Shown here: positions 13,101-24,950 of the stretch, piece by piece
Numbering within the stretch: the first letter of the stretch is position 1
Layout of the letters: the number at the start of each line of letters is the position of its first letter
Source: Thunnus maccoyii
Taxonomy: Eukaryota; Chordata; Actinopteri; Scombriformes; Scombridae
Assembly (NCBI RefSeq): GCF_910596095.1
Contig: NC_056544.1
Span: 15,795,155-15,859,154, forward strand
Length of the DNA: 64,000 nucleotides
Direction of reading: 5' to 3'
Position numbers and translations under genes: made by a program
The notes under the pieces: model-generated
Database searches by the model: none
What the model saw: the letters and a program-made list of their open reading frames with translations, nothing else
What the model was told of the DNA's origin: nothing

Positions 13101-16100
13101 AAACATCCTGATGGCAGCTTGGCAGAAGAGTGTGCCCTCCAAACCGGAAGCACCTGGATCTCAAACTGGCTGTTTGGTCGGTCTCCAAACAGTTTGACCA
13201 GTATTGAAAAACTAACTGACCTTTCCATAAAGACTCAAGGCTGAGGTCTCTACTAAAAGGTGGCTCTACTAAATATAAAGCTCAAAGAAGTGGAATACTT
13301 AATCAACATTTTCCTTTTCTTTACTCACAGCAATAGATAAGAAATTGTTTTTAATTTGGCATTGAAGTCTGTTGGTCACTGACAAATAACACGCACCTAC
13401 TGAGATTTCACATTGTTAAAAAACAAATATTTGATTTAGGACATGAAATAATTACAATGGAAAACTTACCATGTTTGTAAAACTTCAGAATGACAACTTC
13501 TATCATTAAACAACATGTGATTAATCACAAAACACCTCTGTGATGAAACATCATAATCCATTTGTTGATACTCTCTCTGGTTGTTGGCTGCTCGACATTC
13601 AAACACTCCCTTGGTTCAAATGTATATTGAATATTTACTCAAGGTCAGACTATTTCATAGCAAGATTGAAAACATCATGCATTTTAGTGTGATTTCAGCA
13701 AGAATTTGTGGGGGAAAAGAAAAAAAAACCCTGCAAAACTCCACAAAACCCAAATCAGACAGAAGAGGGGTGATTCAGCACTGAATAACTGACTCCTGAA
13801 GGATTCCTCTGACACAAGTTGCAGGTAAAAGTAGCGGACTATCACACCATCTAGCGGCCATAGATGGTACTGAACATAAGTGCTGATTTACAAAGCAAAT
13901 TGTTGGGATATGATAAGGGAAAACAACAGGCTACATTTTGGAAACACGTACCTGTAGAGGTGGAGGTGCGGGGCCTGGAGTGAATGGTACCCTCCCCCAT
14001 ATCTTCATGATCTCTCCCAAGGGTTGAAAAACTTCGTCACACCCTCTTTTGACTAAGAGAGACATTGTGAAGTAACCTGCCTGGAACCACTCAGTCATCT
14101 CCTGGTTACTGAATGGACCTGAGCACAGAAAAAAAAGAGCAAATGAGATTCAGAGGGGGTAGTAGAGCCATTTCTAAAAGAAAATTACAGAAACTAAACC
14201 GTATTTGAGCATGTAAAAGCTGTTGCTTCCTCTCCTAGTCTCACCTTGTATCTCCCCTTGGGGGTCTTTGTAGAACCACTTGAGAGCAGCCTCATGGGTG
14301 AGCGGCAGGCCTGCAGGTTTGGGCTTCTCTGAAGTCTTTGCCACAAGTCTGTCATCATCTGCCACACCATCTTGTAGGTATGCTACCATCTTTTCTGCCT
14401 CCTGGAGAATGATGCGAGCCAAGAGACAGAAAGGGTTATGAGTAATTTAATCTTTTTTTTCCAAATACCGTTTAAAACAGTACGACCTAAAATAACAGGG
14501 CTGCCTCCTCGAAGCTGATGACTCGTTTTAGTTGATAGGATGCACATCATTCTTTGACAGCTTGTTTTATAGGGAATTAACTGTTTGTCATTATTGGAGA
14601 AATATAAATATCTGGCATCTCAATAATATTCACAAAAAAAGATTTCCTCTTCTTTGAGGACTAGATTTTAAAATACAGCATTCAGCTGTAATACAGAAGC
14701 AGCAATTGAACGTTTTTGTAATTTAAATTAACTAATAATTCAGCTGAAGGCTCATAACTTACCTGCTCAAAATGTTTCAGCCCCTCATCTTCATCTGTGT
14801 CGTGTGGCACAGTGGTGGGCCTGCTTATGGGTGCCATTATACTTGAAGGGAAGGGCAGGGGGTTGTTCATCGCCACAGGAACCTCCACAGGCTTCTGCTG
14901 TGGTAACTGGACGGTGGACGATGGAACAGACACTTCTGCATTGAACAGGTAATAGAAAAGGCAGATATTAAGAGGTTTTCCGGTTAGGTTGCACCAACTG
15001 CAAAAAAAAGTCTTATTTCCAGTAAAATTAAAGAACCAAGCCTAACCTGCAAGGGTGGTAGAAATGTGGGTCATGGGAAGGGACTCCAGCATGCTGTTAG
15101 ACATGGGGACGTGCAGGGGGACTTTGCAGGGCTCTGCTGGTAGCTCCAGGGGTGGTTGCCGTTCAGCTGGCCTCTCAGACTCTTCTGTTCTGCTGGGCTG
15201 GCTTGGGGACAGAGACTTGGGAGGAGCCTGGGGCTCTGAGATTGAAGGAGCAACAGGTGGAGCCTCCTCTGACACTCTAGCAAACTCTGAAAAAATAATA
15301 GTAAGGGAAATGAGATGGCTCATACTAATGTGACTCTGTTTGTAGCTACGACTAAGTATTTGTTTTTGTTATTGTCGATGTTGTCTGTGAACACAGAAGC
15401 TCTTCCAAGTCATACACTGAACTGGACATGTCTTGCTAGGATGTTAGATGAGGAAGGAACCTTGCTTTTTGTCTGTGGCTTACACTAATGTGCTCTTTTT
15501 CCTTCATCAGGCTTTGATTGCCTTGAAACTGCTGCCAGTAAATTTCCATTTTATTATTGTGGGTTGTTAACTGTCGGGCAAGGCTTTGTATGTACTTGAT
15601 GGCAAAGACACAAAAAGTTACAAGTTAAGTTACTAGCAATAAAACTTTTTCCAAAACAACATTTGTTACAAAAGTATATTTAAATGTTGTGTGACCTTTT
15701 TATGTTGTATTCAGGTAATTGAGATTATACTGTATAGAAACATAATTTGGGCCATTAAAAACTTCTTCATATCAGCAAAACACAGACGTGTCAACCCTAG
15801 ATGATTTTTTTGAGCACCACTTCGGTGACCTAGATGTGTCATGCAAATCACTGCTGTTCGCACAATGAATGATGGTCCATAATTTGCATGCATACACATT
15901 ACAGTACATCATTTGCATACGTGCAGCAGTCAGACAAAAAATTGAGTGAAGCATTGATATGAAAATTCTTGATATCAATAACAGACTGTTTATAAAATAT
16001 CTGCAGATGCCAATAGTGTCAGTTGGTTATTTATGCCTGTTTGTCCATTTGTCTTTCAGCTGCCTAAACACAGTTTACCAAGAAACACAATTTCACTTAA

Positions 16101-19100
16101 GCTATACACTAACCTACTACTACTGTTTCTATTGTTTAAACCTCCACAATCAAACTTTAAGTCAATTTGATTTTTGAAAATATGATTTTCAGCTAATTTG
16201 AAAAGAAGATGACAGTGTAGCTGTAAAACCATAAACAACCTAAATAGATTATTTTGTGGCGACAGTGAAATAAATATTTTAGAGCTGATTAATACAACTG
16301 TTCTCATTATAGGAAGACGTAATGATGACCTAATAATACAGGCTGAATATGAACATGGCTGTTGAAACTGTGGAAGTAATCACATCCCTCCTTACATATT
16401 GTACTTTTTCTTCATCGTGCCATGATCTGCTCCTCACATGACGATTACAGGTTTGACTGCAATATTTATTATGAATACAGTAAGTTACTATAAAAAGTCA
16501 CGTTTAACAATCTGCGACATATGGACAATATAACTTAACATTACTTTGCTAGTTGAGAGGGACAAATTGTACCGGGCTACTTTGATGTCAACATGTGTAC
16601 AGGTTGGCAGGTGTGAAAACATTTTAGGGCAGCAGAACAGCACAGTCCTCATGAATGAGAATACCATTCAACTGGAGGACCCTTAGATGTTTCACAGCAT
16701 GACAGTGACACGGCCACTGTGGTGTTTCTCTGTAACTGAACTGACCACAATGTAGACAGACAGACGACTACTGAAAACAGATTTTCACTACTGAGGTCTG
16801 CAGTGGTATTGCACAGTACATAAAATTAAATGCATTAATTTTAAGAAAAAATCCTAATTCTTGTCCACATTCTGTTTGACTTCATATCCAGACTTTCATT
16901 TAAAGCTGTTAAAAATGCATTACAGTTATAAAATCGGCACTCAAACTATCAAAGAGACAAACCTTTTCTGTCGACTTCTCTCTTGGCTTCTGTTTCTGTC
17001 TCTTTGGTCTCCTTGGGCTGACTGTCTTCCTCCTCCAGACCCTCTTCACACTCTTCCAAGGGTCTGAAATCAAGCTCCGCCTCCTCCAGGATGGGCTCCT
17101 TGGAGGCTTTCTGATAACACAACAAAGAACAAAATTACACACTCTTTTTTTAGTATGCAGGTCACTCAGCAAATGATCTGCTCTATAATATCTAGTGAGG
17201 ATGACACATTTATTTATCCAACGGTCTTCATGTGAAATCCTTCATTAATCTCCTCTTGCCTTCAGTGAGAGAAAGGCCCCTGAGGAGTCGAAGGTGCCAG
17301 CCTCCTCGTCTGCGTCCTCCAGACACCACTCTGGCAGGCTGTCCCTCTCGTCCTCCAGACTGCCGCTGCCTGACCGTGGCCTCCTGTAGCCACGCTCGTC
17401 TTCTCTTGCATCAAATGGGAAACGGCGACGCTGATCTGGGTGTTCCCGCCACCCTGCTGACCGCGGCCCATCTAGGGAAAATGGGAAAATAGTTTAGTCT
17501 ATACACACACACACACACAGTATAACTAACCGCAATCCCATGATATAGCTTGGCTTCTTTAAGACTGACAGAATATATTTTATAATATTCTGGTAGTCAA
17601 GCTAAGAAACCAGCCGCTATACAGACTAAAAAGAGGAACTGGAGAATACCCCTGAACTGAAGTTGGACGTAAGGCATTTTTAAAATTTTCCTGTGAACAG
17701 ACCACATAACAGTTTGTAGGCTGTGACACAAAAGTACCCTATTCTGAAACAGGCCACACAACAAACATGGCGGTACACCACAAATACATTTATCAAAAGA
17801 TAATTTATCAAAGATAAATGTATTGAGGATGCGGTCAGTGCAGGGCCCACCTGGGCTTGGGGGGCACCACCGGTCACTGTCCCGTCGAGAACCCGCCAGG
17901 CGCCAGCCCCCCTCATCATCCTCACCGTTCTGATCATCACGAGACGTACGCCAGTTCTCACTCTCTGAACGCGTGAAGTCGTGCTTCCTCGGTAGGCCCG
18001 TTACACCGTCCTCGTAGTTGCTTCGAACTGCAAAGAGAAGCGTGCAGGCGGATGGTTAAAGGTGATTATATTGATAGTTGACATGTCATTTGCATTAAAC
18101 TAATTTTATGCAGTCAATCAATATAAAATATAAGTTGCACCTACTAACAAATGTTGACTTTTTATAAGTCAATAATTAAACTTGCTCAAAGGTACACTTA
18201 CTGTGATTCATCTGAAAATGTCCCGGAGCACCATCTAGGCCTACTAGGGTGACACAGAGCAACAAGTAGATAAGGCATTAGCCAGCGAGCACATCATGTA
18301 TTGATTATTTAAGCAACTGATTTTAACACCAACCTGGGTCTTTTCGACCTGGCTTTTCAAACCTTCTATCTCCCCTGGTGAGAAAAAAAAAAAAAAGCAT
18401 CTATTACGTAAAGTCATGACAAGAAGATATCAAAGCTCATACTGAAATTTGTAAACAGTCTACAGTCTTTAATGACAATGTGTCACAAGAGTATCTAAAG
18501 GATTTAATAATTCATGCTCTTAAGTTACTAATTTGAACTCTCAATTTAATATCTTATTATTTATATTACAGTTCCTCTCCTCTTGTGGAGGGCAGCCAAC
18601 GCCTGTGGTGCTGCACATTTAATCAACTGAAAGTTTGAAGAGGACAATAATGGCAATGAAGACATTAAGGACGAGCTCCACAATCCTGAAGCTAAGTTTT
18701 TATGAACATGATGACATCCACAGTCTCAAAGTTTTTGTGGCAAAGCAGTCTGTTATCCTGTGAAATACATTTAAAGGTTCTCATTGTAAAGAACAATACA
18801 GCCACAACCTGACATACATACACATATCTCAAAACAAGATATAAATAAAACCGTATTAAATCCAAGCGATCAACAGTGAGTGTGTGAAGGGTACAAAACA
18901 AGACTAATGGCAGGAAGATGATGAGTTATGCAAAATCAATAGCACTAATTATTAACTCAAGGGCATAAATTACTAAATCATGTGCACAAACTGTTAATTG
19001 TTAAGCACAAATTTGTTTTTTACTCTACTATTTGCTTCATACTAAGTTGTAACCACAAATGGATATTTTACTACCTTTCTTCCCAGCTCTGGGAGCGATG

Positions 19101-22100
19101 CATCTCCCTCCCTCCACGGCCAAACCCTTCCACATCATCAAAACTTCTTTGGTAAAACCCTCCATCTCCTCTTCCCCGGCCTGAAAACAATCATAGTTGG
19201 ACATGACCTCATGAGATCTTTGTGCAATTGCACAGCATAAAGTAGCCTTCAGGAAGGATGTTAGATGTTGTGATTAAAACAACGAACATGTCCGACCACT
19301 AGTAGACTGTTGCTCACAACATTTTGATTTGCTGTAACAAATAATCAGAAAGTCAACACCCAACTTCTGCAGCTTTTTGTCAATGATGCTTAGATGAGTA
19401 AATTTGTTGTGCTCTACATATTCTTTATCTTTATTCTTTACCAAACACACAAGCATAAATGAACTGCCATCATCCATTGAACATATCTGCTGAATCATTG
19501 TACTATCTCTCTTCCTTCCTTTGTCCAAAAGGTGCACAACAAACCAGCTCTTGTGGTTTTTAATTCATCTAGCCTCTCATGATGCTATCCTGCGATAGTG
19601 ACAGTGCAGTTTGGCTATAGTATGTTATATTTTCCTCTTACTGTCTTGCAGTTGACAAACAATAATCTGCATTACTGACACAATTGGATCTCTTGTAACT
19701 AAGTCTACTTCCTGTTTACAATCCCTCTCTGATATGGCTTTGCATTTTACCATCCATTTGGGCGTTTCAGAAAAGTTCCTGTGAATGATACCACTGTCCG
19801 ACATGGTCAGACAACACAGTTTATTTGAAGCACACAGAAGCTTGAGTATATTGTAAATCTTAGAGCTGCTACTGTTTAAATTTGAACTCCATCTAGGGCT
19901 GAGTGATACGACAAAATCAAATATCACAATATTTTTTGACCAAGTAACTCGATATCGATATTGTGACAGTATTGAAGGGATGACTATTGGTGCTTTCACG
20001 AAATATTTACACAATGAGATTTTTAATAAATAATCATCAGCAATGTGGATATAATGACTGAACTGGGTAAAGGCAAATAATAGAACAGCTAGGACAGTCT
20101 GGTAAGTTCATAAAATTACATCACTTTACTGTAATGCAGCCTTTAAAACCAGGAAAAGACAACACTCATGCAATATCATGATATTACAATATCCAAAATC
20201 TAAGATGATATCTAGTATCATATCACAATATTGATTTAAAAAAAAAAAATCGATATATTATATATGATATATACTGATATAACCTGATAAGCAATTTGAC
20301 TTACAGCTAATTAGCTTCCCACATAAATTACACTTTGCCTCATCGTTTTCTTTAATAAAGTGAAGCCACACTTAAGAACATTTACCGCGGTCCATCTTTC
20401 ACTCACTACTGTTATCACATTAGCCATGCGTGCTTGTATGTAATCAAACTGACAAGCTGTTGTGTTGATGTGTGACGTAGACAGGTCCTGGCAGATATGC
20501 AGCGCATTTAGGAACCGATAAGCGGATTCAGCAACAATGCAGAAAAAACATTAAAAAAAGAAAAAAAAAGATGCTTTCTCAATGATTTGCTAAGCAAAAT
20601 GTTTGATGTTAAAAGCGTAACACCCAGTGTTTTTGGGTGGTACAGGAACAAGAGATTAATTTCTCTTCTGTGGCAGTTGACGCAACACACAAACCCACAG
20701 ATAACAGTGTTGCTATATACTGAGCTTCTATAAACAAGTTCGGACTGAGTAACGGCAACCTGACGACCATTAACACCACCTATTTTACAACACAGTAAAT
20801 CATGGTATCCAGCTTTAATTGATTTAAGGATGTATGTGGGTGGGTAGCTGAGTGTGTGTGTGTGTGTGTGCAGAAAGTATTCTGGTCTCAAACAGGGTTT
20901 TCCATATTTGAGGCGCAACAATATGAGTTCAAGCAGCTGGGGAAGAGTATGCTGAGTAAGCACAAAACCTATACTGTGCTAATATTACACCCCTTGTCTC
21001 AAGCTGTGGCCAAATTGGTGGGATTCTTCAAAGGCATCTTAACTATCTGCAGTTGTTGTGACTCTTCTAAAACCGCACAGACAGAACAGCCAAATAAATA
21101 AAAGAAGGCTTGTTTGAAAATGAAATCCGCCATAATGCAGCTGCGTTAACTCCACCTACAGCTCCTCATCCTTTAAATTAAATTGGAAAACTTTAGTGTC
21201 ATTAAGCTCTTACCTCTACCCCTTGAGGTACTTCGGCCTCTTGGTGCCCCTACTATTGGACCGCCTCCTCGCCCTGTCAGCCGAAGTACAGCCGCACTGT
21301 TTACAGACATGGAAAAATTTCTCTGCAAATACAAACGGGGGGGAGGGGACGAAGGGGGAGAAACAGCCAGTGTTCATCTCTCTTTTATGCACCTGCTATG
21401 TATTTGATAGCCTAAATAACACAAGTAATATACATTCAAAGAAAGGACAGGCTTTGACAATAAGAATCCATATGACCAGAGGCCAATATAGAATTAATTT
21501 GGGTCTTGTTGATAATTCAGAAATGGTGTCTGATCTTATCATTTCTAACCCAGATAGTGACGTGATATTATGACAAATAATCCTACCTGTTCTTCCTCTG
21601 TAAAAGACACAAGTGCCAGAGGCAGCAAGGGCTCCTCTTGCAATATGGGCAAGAACTCCTTATCGTGTAAGTCTATAGGGATCTAGCAGAGGGAAATAAG
21701 CAAATCACAGGCTTCACTATAAAGATGACAAAACATAACAAATCAAATAAGGAAGATGTAAATCTAATCTCAGCTGTTACATCATTTGCATGCAAATCAT
21801 GTTGACTGCAAAGACTGCAAAGCGACATCTAGCAACAGCTAAGATGCGGATATTAAACTCACCTTGTTATCCTTTACATAAAGTGCTAACATTTCTTCTC
21901 TCCCGTAGCGATAGTCTGCGAGTTTATACTTTGGCAATGCAGGTGAGAGGGGTGGAGAGGCAACAGTGCCGCTGCTTCCGCCACCACCGCTACCACCACT
22001 GCCTCCACCTCCAGACAGGGCACGGAGCCTGCAGAGAAAGAGAGGTTAGTAAAAGCAGGAGGGACAGAGGAAGGGGAGACAACATTAAAGCTGAAGTGGC

Positions 22101-22259
22101 AATAGGCATGTCTGAGCATGTCTGAAAGAGGTGAACTGGCCCCCCAGTAGAAAACCAGTTTCACAACCAACAAATCACTTCCCTCAGACTTATCAGAAAT
22201 TCATGCAATTCATGCAGTTACCATTCTGGTCCAAAGTTAAGTGTCTGGGTTTCGGCCAT
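7142..22259 (-). CDS. gigyf2: GRB10-interacting GYF protein 2, complete coding region (28 exons, 1343 aa)
   Basis: GIGYF2 is a cytoplasmic scaffold that pairs with 4EHP (EIF4E2) and represses translation of target and stalled mRNAs. I traced 28 coding exons by splice sites and protein similarity: 22259-22222, 22028-21863, 21682-21587, 21322-21214, 19180-19075, 18374-18334, 18243-18202, 18027-17851, 17471-17260, 17110-16963, 15286-15047, 14935-14763, 14401-14245, 14118-13952, 13009-12915, 12737-12609, 12474-12344, 12246-12146, 11958-11818, 11715-11557, 11461-11213, 11132-11010, 10864-10580, 9935-9733, 9596-9457, 9348-9155, 7444-7303, 7209-7142. Lengths sum to 4032 bases, in frame throughout, close to the 1299-residue human protein. 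The start [13 protein letters not shown] and the end near [10 protein letters not shown] match the family. All junctions are GT-AG except the GC-AG intron after exon 9. No disabling change is seen. Confidence 0.96.
9938..9976. repeat. A-run and (GAAA)n microsatellite
   Basis: An adenine run followed by several GAAA units and a short GA run, in the gigyf2 intron immediately before exon 24's acceptor on the minus strand, so it reads as the exon's pyrimidine tract. Confidence 0.85.
9998..10270. mobile_element. Decayed MITE, AGGGCTGCAA(C)TAACGATTA family, copy 1
   Basis: Begins AGGGCTGCAAGTATCATT and continues with the internal CAAAAGATATTC box and a right part ATTGATCGATGATC. This is the diverged order of motifs seen in the better copy at 48534-48871. 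It lies within the gigyf2 intron between exons 24 and 23. Confidence 0.55.
11010..13009 (-). other. gigyf2: gigyf2 exons 15-22: Gln-rich region and long charged coiled coil
   Basis: Residues about 625-1000. Exons 15-16 are Gln-rich ([14 protein letters not shown]-tracts after SAPL). Exons 17-18 carry the conserved [15 protein letters not shown] and SSVWDLPID blocks. Exons 19-21 encode a nearly uninterrupted E/R/K/Q-rich single-helix or coiled-coil segment of about 180 residues with an eight-Ala run (about 902-909) and a nine-Gln run before LAQMK. Exon 22 contains KWGQQSS and the [16 protein letters not shown] block conserved with human. The Gln and Ala runs are encoded by impure CAG/CAA and GCA/GCT triplets. 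Confidence 0.9.
13010..13951 (-). other. gigyf2: gigyf2 intron 14, with a CTCF-like motif
   Basis: A 0.9 kb intron. At 13844-13860 the minus strand reads TGGCCGCTAGATGGTGT, a close match to the CTCF core (CCRCTAGAKGGCR). A 16-base match can occur by chance, so this is only a candidate site. Nothing else recognised. Confidence 0.35.
13952..14401 (-). other. gigyf2: gigyf2 exons 13-14: GYF domain
   Basis: Residues about 517-624. The GYF domain starts near [15 protein letters not shown] (W558, G569-P570-F571) and contains the defining W..F.AGYF signature (W579, G583-Y584-F585) followed by [11 protein letters not shown] and [16 protein letters not shown]. This fold binds proline-rich peptides (PPG-phi motifs) in partners such as GRB10, TTP and TNRC6. 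All hallmark residues are present. The domain is split by a phase-1 intron within the QG|PF segment. Confidence 0.95.
15287..16962 (-). other. gigyf2: gigyf2 intron 10, nothing further recognised
   Basis: The 1.7 kb intron between exons 11 and 10. AT-rich; I see no additional exon, RNA gene or nameable repeat. Confidence 0.5.
17503..17519. repeat. Short (CA)n microsatellite
   Basis: About eight CA units in the gigyf2 intron upstream of exon 9. Confidence 0.9.
19894..20285. mobile_element. MITE-like repeat with TAGGGCTG(A/G)G(T/C)GATA terminus
   Basis: Starts TAGGGCTGAGTGATACGAC and contains CGATATCGATATTGTGACA, GGATGACTATTGGTGC and TGATATCTAGTATCATATC, a motif order I recognise from a widespread percomorph element whose two ends are inverted copies. 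The right terminus here is eroded into an AT-dinucleotide run (20240-20280). It sits in the gigyf2 intron between exons 5 and 4. Confidence 0.6.
20854..20872. repeat. Short (GT)n microsatellite
   Basis: About nine GT units in a gigyf2 intron. Confidence 0.9.
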
Positions 22260-22273
22260 TCTTCCTTGAAGTT
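22260..22273 (-). other. gigyf2: gigyf2 5'UTR part of the start-codon exon
   Basis: The exon containing the ATG begins after a TTTGTAG acceptor (AG at 22275-22274), leaving 14 bases of leader before the start codon in a GGAAGAATGG context with purine at -3 and G at +4. This requires an upstream noncoding exon. Confidence 0.7.
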
Positions 22274-24373
22274 CTACAAATATGACAAGGGGGAGAAATA
22301 AAGCATTAGTACCACTGCATGTCAGTATTGTTATGGTACAACCGTTCTTCTGTTGAAAAACAAGTTAAATGCAGGAAAATAAATGTATGCATCATCATTG
22401 TAGTTTTTTTTATCCAACTCTCTAGTTTTGTTTCGCTTACTAGTGATGCAGCAGTTAGCTGTGTTTGTATACGTTTTAACTGGGAAAATTAGATTAGGTT
22501 ATTGCAATTTGCATGACTAAACAATTTAATTATAGTTCTGTCCTCCGGCTGATTTTCGCTTTTGGAGGATTAAGCACCCATCTATACATACCAATATTGA
22601 AATATGTTGAAATCAGCATGACTAAAACGCAATCATTTATTTCTTCCCTAACATTTCAAACAAACTTACATCTACACAGACATTATCATCTTACCTATGT
22701 CGAATTACAATTATAGTTTATTTAAATTTTTCATTTCACCTACCACAGTGTCTGTCTGCTGAACAGAATTTGTAAAAATCCTACAGATTTTGTCACTTGC
22801 TTTAATCTAGTTCCCCAGGATAAACAGCCCATCCCACTAGCACACAACCAGTATACAATTTCCATCTGCTAAAGCTATTTTAGGAAGTCTCCCAGCCTGT
22901 GAGTCCAGTATGTCAAGACACCTGTAATTGACAACGGAGGTGGCCTTAACTTCAGCAACTTAAATAACTACGGGAAATATGATTATGTTATGCCAACAAG
23001 ATTAATTGTCTGTTTATGTTTGTGTCTCCGCTGCCAAGACTTTTCATTTCATTAGGGCTTGAAAGCAAGGATTTCATGTCGTAAGCCTTCCTAAAATATC
23101 GGACACAAAAGGCAACAGTGGATCCACAATAACCACCGACCATATGGAAACCCGGATAAGCCACGTGTAAGTTGGTACTTAAAGCAATAAATGCAGCAGC
23201 TCAACTGAAATTGACCACACTGTGGTAAATCTGCCGCATGCATCGCACGTTTGCCGATGTTAGGCAAAGCAAAACCGTAACAACCACTGGATAAATTTAC
23301 ATAACTTTACGACTTATTAGATATGATTAGAGTGCCAAACCTCGCCATACCAAATTGTGTCCCAGAACCACACAACTTTTTATCAGTTTAGTTAAGCCTA
23401 CCTTACATTTTAGATAAAAAGAAACTGCTTAAGTCTGCGGAAAAAATACCACAAAGTTGTTTCAAAGTTGTCGGATTGCTACGTTGTTTAAACCATTGAG
23501 TTCACCGTGTAGCGTTAAAGCTAATCTATCTATCAGGAAACAAGGGAAATATACAGTTAGCAATAATTAGACACTCATCCCGCTGCTATATAATCATAAT
23601 GAAGCTGGCCGATTGTTACGCAGCTGAATAATGTTAAAAGCTGACTTGCAATGCTCAGTACGAGCCGTGCTGGACGCTCGGGAAGGTGAAGTGGAAATCA
23701 TCCCGTAACCAACATTAGGTTAGCTCACGTAACAGTTAGCAAGCCAACAAGTAACATGATTAATAAAGCTATACGCAGCTTACTACCCACTGACATTAGC
23801 CAACAGATGTCCAGACAGTTGAATGATGACAGTAGAGCTTTAGTTTTATTGAAAGACGGCAGTAGAGTTGTAGTTAAAGGGCCACTTTGCTCCATGCTGG
23901 TGCCACACCAGGGCATTTTCGCTAGCGCACAAGCTAACTGCAGTTGGGCAACTAGCTAGTCAGCAGCAGCGCTTTATCCCAACGCAGCTAAACTATACCT
24001 GACATACATTTGTCGCGACAACTATAGTTCCCCAAAAGTATTGTCATGTATTTTCCACAATAATATAATGTAACACATCTCTGGCACAGGCTAATCCCCA
24101 ACCTCAACACTTGTAGCTAGCGCGCTAACAGGATAGCTAACTAGCTACACGCGGCCTTCCACAACAAAATTTCCTCGTCCACCCGCCCCGAACGTCACAC
24201 GGCCCGGGCACGTAGAGCCACTGGAGCCCGGTGCTGCAAGGCCCCAAGTATACATGGTGGTTCAACAGAAGTCCCGAGCTCACCAGCTAATCGGAATATG
24301 ACTCTATGAAATGGCACCTTACTTAAACGTCGGATTGTTTCTTTGCTAGTGTATTAAACTTTGGCTGTCTTAC
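22274..24373 (-). other. gigyf2: gigyf2 intron 1
   Basis: A 2.1 kb intron between the inferred noncoding exon and the start-codon exon. GC and CpG content rise toward the promoter (24120-24240). No other exon is evident, so an additional alternative first exon cannot be excluded. Confidence 0.4.
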
Positions 24374-24470
24374 CTCTGCTTGTTCTGACAGCACAAGGTT
24401 TGTATGCGAGTTGTGTGGCTCTCTCTCTCTCTCTCTCTCTTCGTTTTTCCACAAGATGGCTGAGTGTGAG
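24374..24470 (-). promoter_or_regulatory. gigyf2: Probable gigyf2 noncoding exon 1 and core promoter
   Basis: A strong donor (CAGAG/GTAAGAC, GT at 24373-24372) lies 2.1 kb upstream of the start-codon exon. Just upstream on the minus strand are a CT/GA microsatellite and, at 24453-24460, AAGATGGC, the YY1 motif that typically lies at or just after the start site of housekeeping promoters. CpG density rises in adjacent intron 1 (24120-24240). The exon's 5' limit is a guess. Confidence 0.5.
24418..24440. repeat. (CT)n microsatellite at the gigyf2 promoter
   Basis: About eleven CT units on plus (GA on the transcribed-sense strand), next to the putative first exon and a YY1 motif. GA-rich promoter elements of this kind are common. 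Confidence 0.9.
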
Positions 24471-24849
24471 TCACATGACAGCAGATAAAACCCGTATGCC
24501 GTGGAGAGATTTGCTGACTGGTACGTATTGTACTGGTATTCATATACAGTAAGGTTAATATAATCACTTTATTTATAATTCTTCTGGTGTGCACACTACA
24601 TTCATGTATATCAACTACGTCACATGAAATAAACACGTTTAAATAAATAAAACAGGTATGACTTTGTTTTTACACATTAAAATGTATTCAGGGAGGGAAT
24701 CAGATTGTTTATTATTGTATTATTTTAATTTATCAATTAATCACTCACTCAGTTATTTTGTCTATCTCTCTCTCTCCCTATATAAATATATTTTACATGT
24801 TATTTTATTTTTTTCTTCTTCTATATATATATTTCTAACAGCAAAATCA

Positions 24850-24950
24850 CATTTTTTTTCTGTTCTGTTCTGTTTGCTACACTTGTTTGGCGATGTAAAC
24901 GTCTGTTCCCATGCCAATAAAGCTCCTATCAATTGAATTGAATTGAAATT
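24850..24950 (+). mobile_element. Possible LINE 3' tail
   Basis: ATGCCAATAAAGCTCC followed by ATCAATTGAATTGAATTG is the kind of polyadenylation-like signal plus short tandem tail that ends many fish non-LTR retrotransposons. No coding remnant is attached that I can read, so family assignment is not possible. Confidence 0.35.

Larger units (their letters stand above)
14763..18374 (-). other. gigyf2: gigyf2 exons 6-12: acidic and proline-rich linker
   Basis: Residues about 173-516. It includes the conserved SESENWR and WRLAGSRRD blocks, the [16 protein letters not shown] segment and the SSGAFLSLK block just before the GC-AG intron. It then runs through an acidic, Lys-rich stretch (exon 10) and Pro/Ser-rich exons 11-12 that are poorly conserved against human. 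Exon 7 (42 bases, about residues 186-199, [14 protein letters not shown]) has no counterpart in the human 1299-residue form as I recall it. The linker ends with [11 protein letters not shown], conserved in vertebrates. Confidence 0.85.
19075..22259 (-). other. gigyf2: gigyf2 exons 1-5: 4EHP-binding N terminus and RG-rich segment
   Basis: Residues 1-172. A Gly/Ser-rich insert (about residues 19-33) precedes the canonical 4E-binding motif YRYGREEML (residues 52-60, pattern Y-X-Y-X4-M/L), which binds 4EHP. The following conserved block (about 66-100, containing [12 protein letters not shown]) corresponds to the auxiliary 4EHP contacts in human. Exons 4-5 encode an Arg-Gly-rich stretch (RGRGRGDGG) and the [10 protein letters not shown] block, a likely phosphorylation site region. 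Compared with the human N terminus the Gly/Ser run is longer, a low-complexity expansion. Confidence 0.9.
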
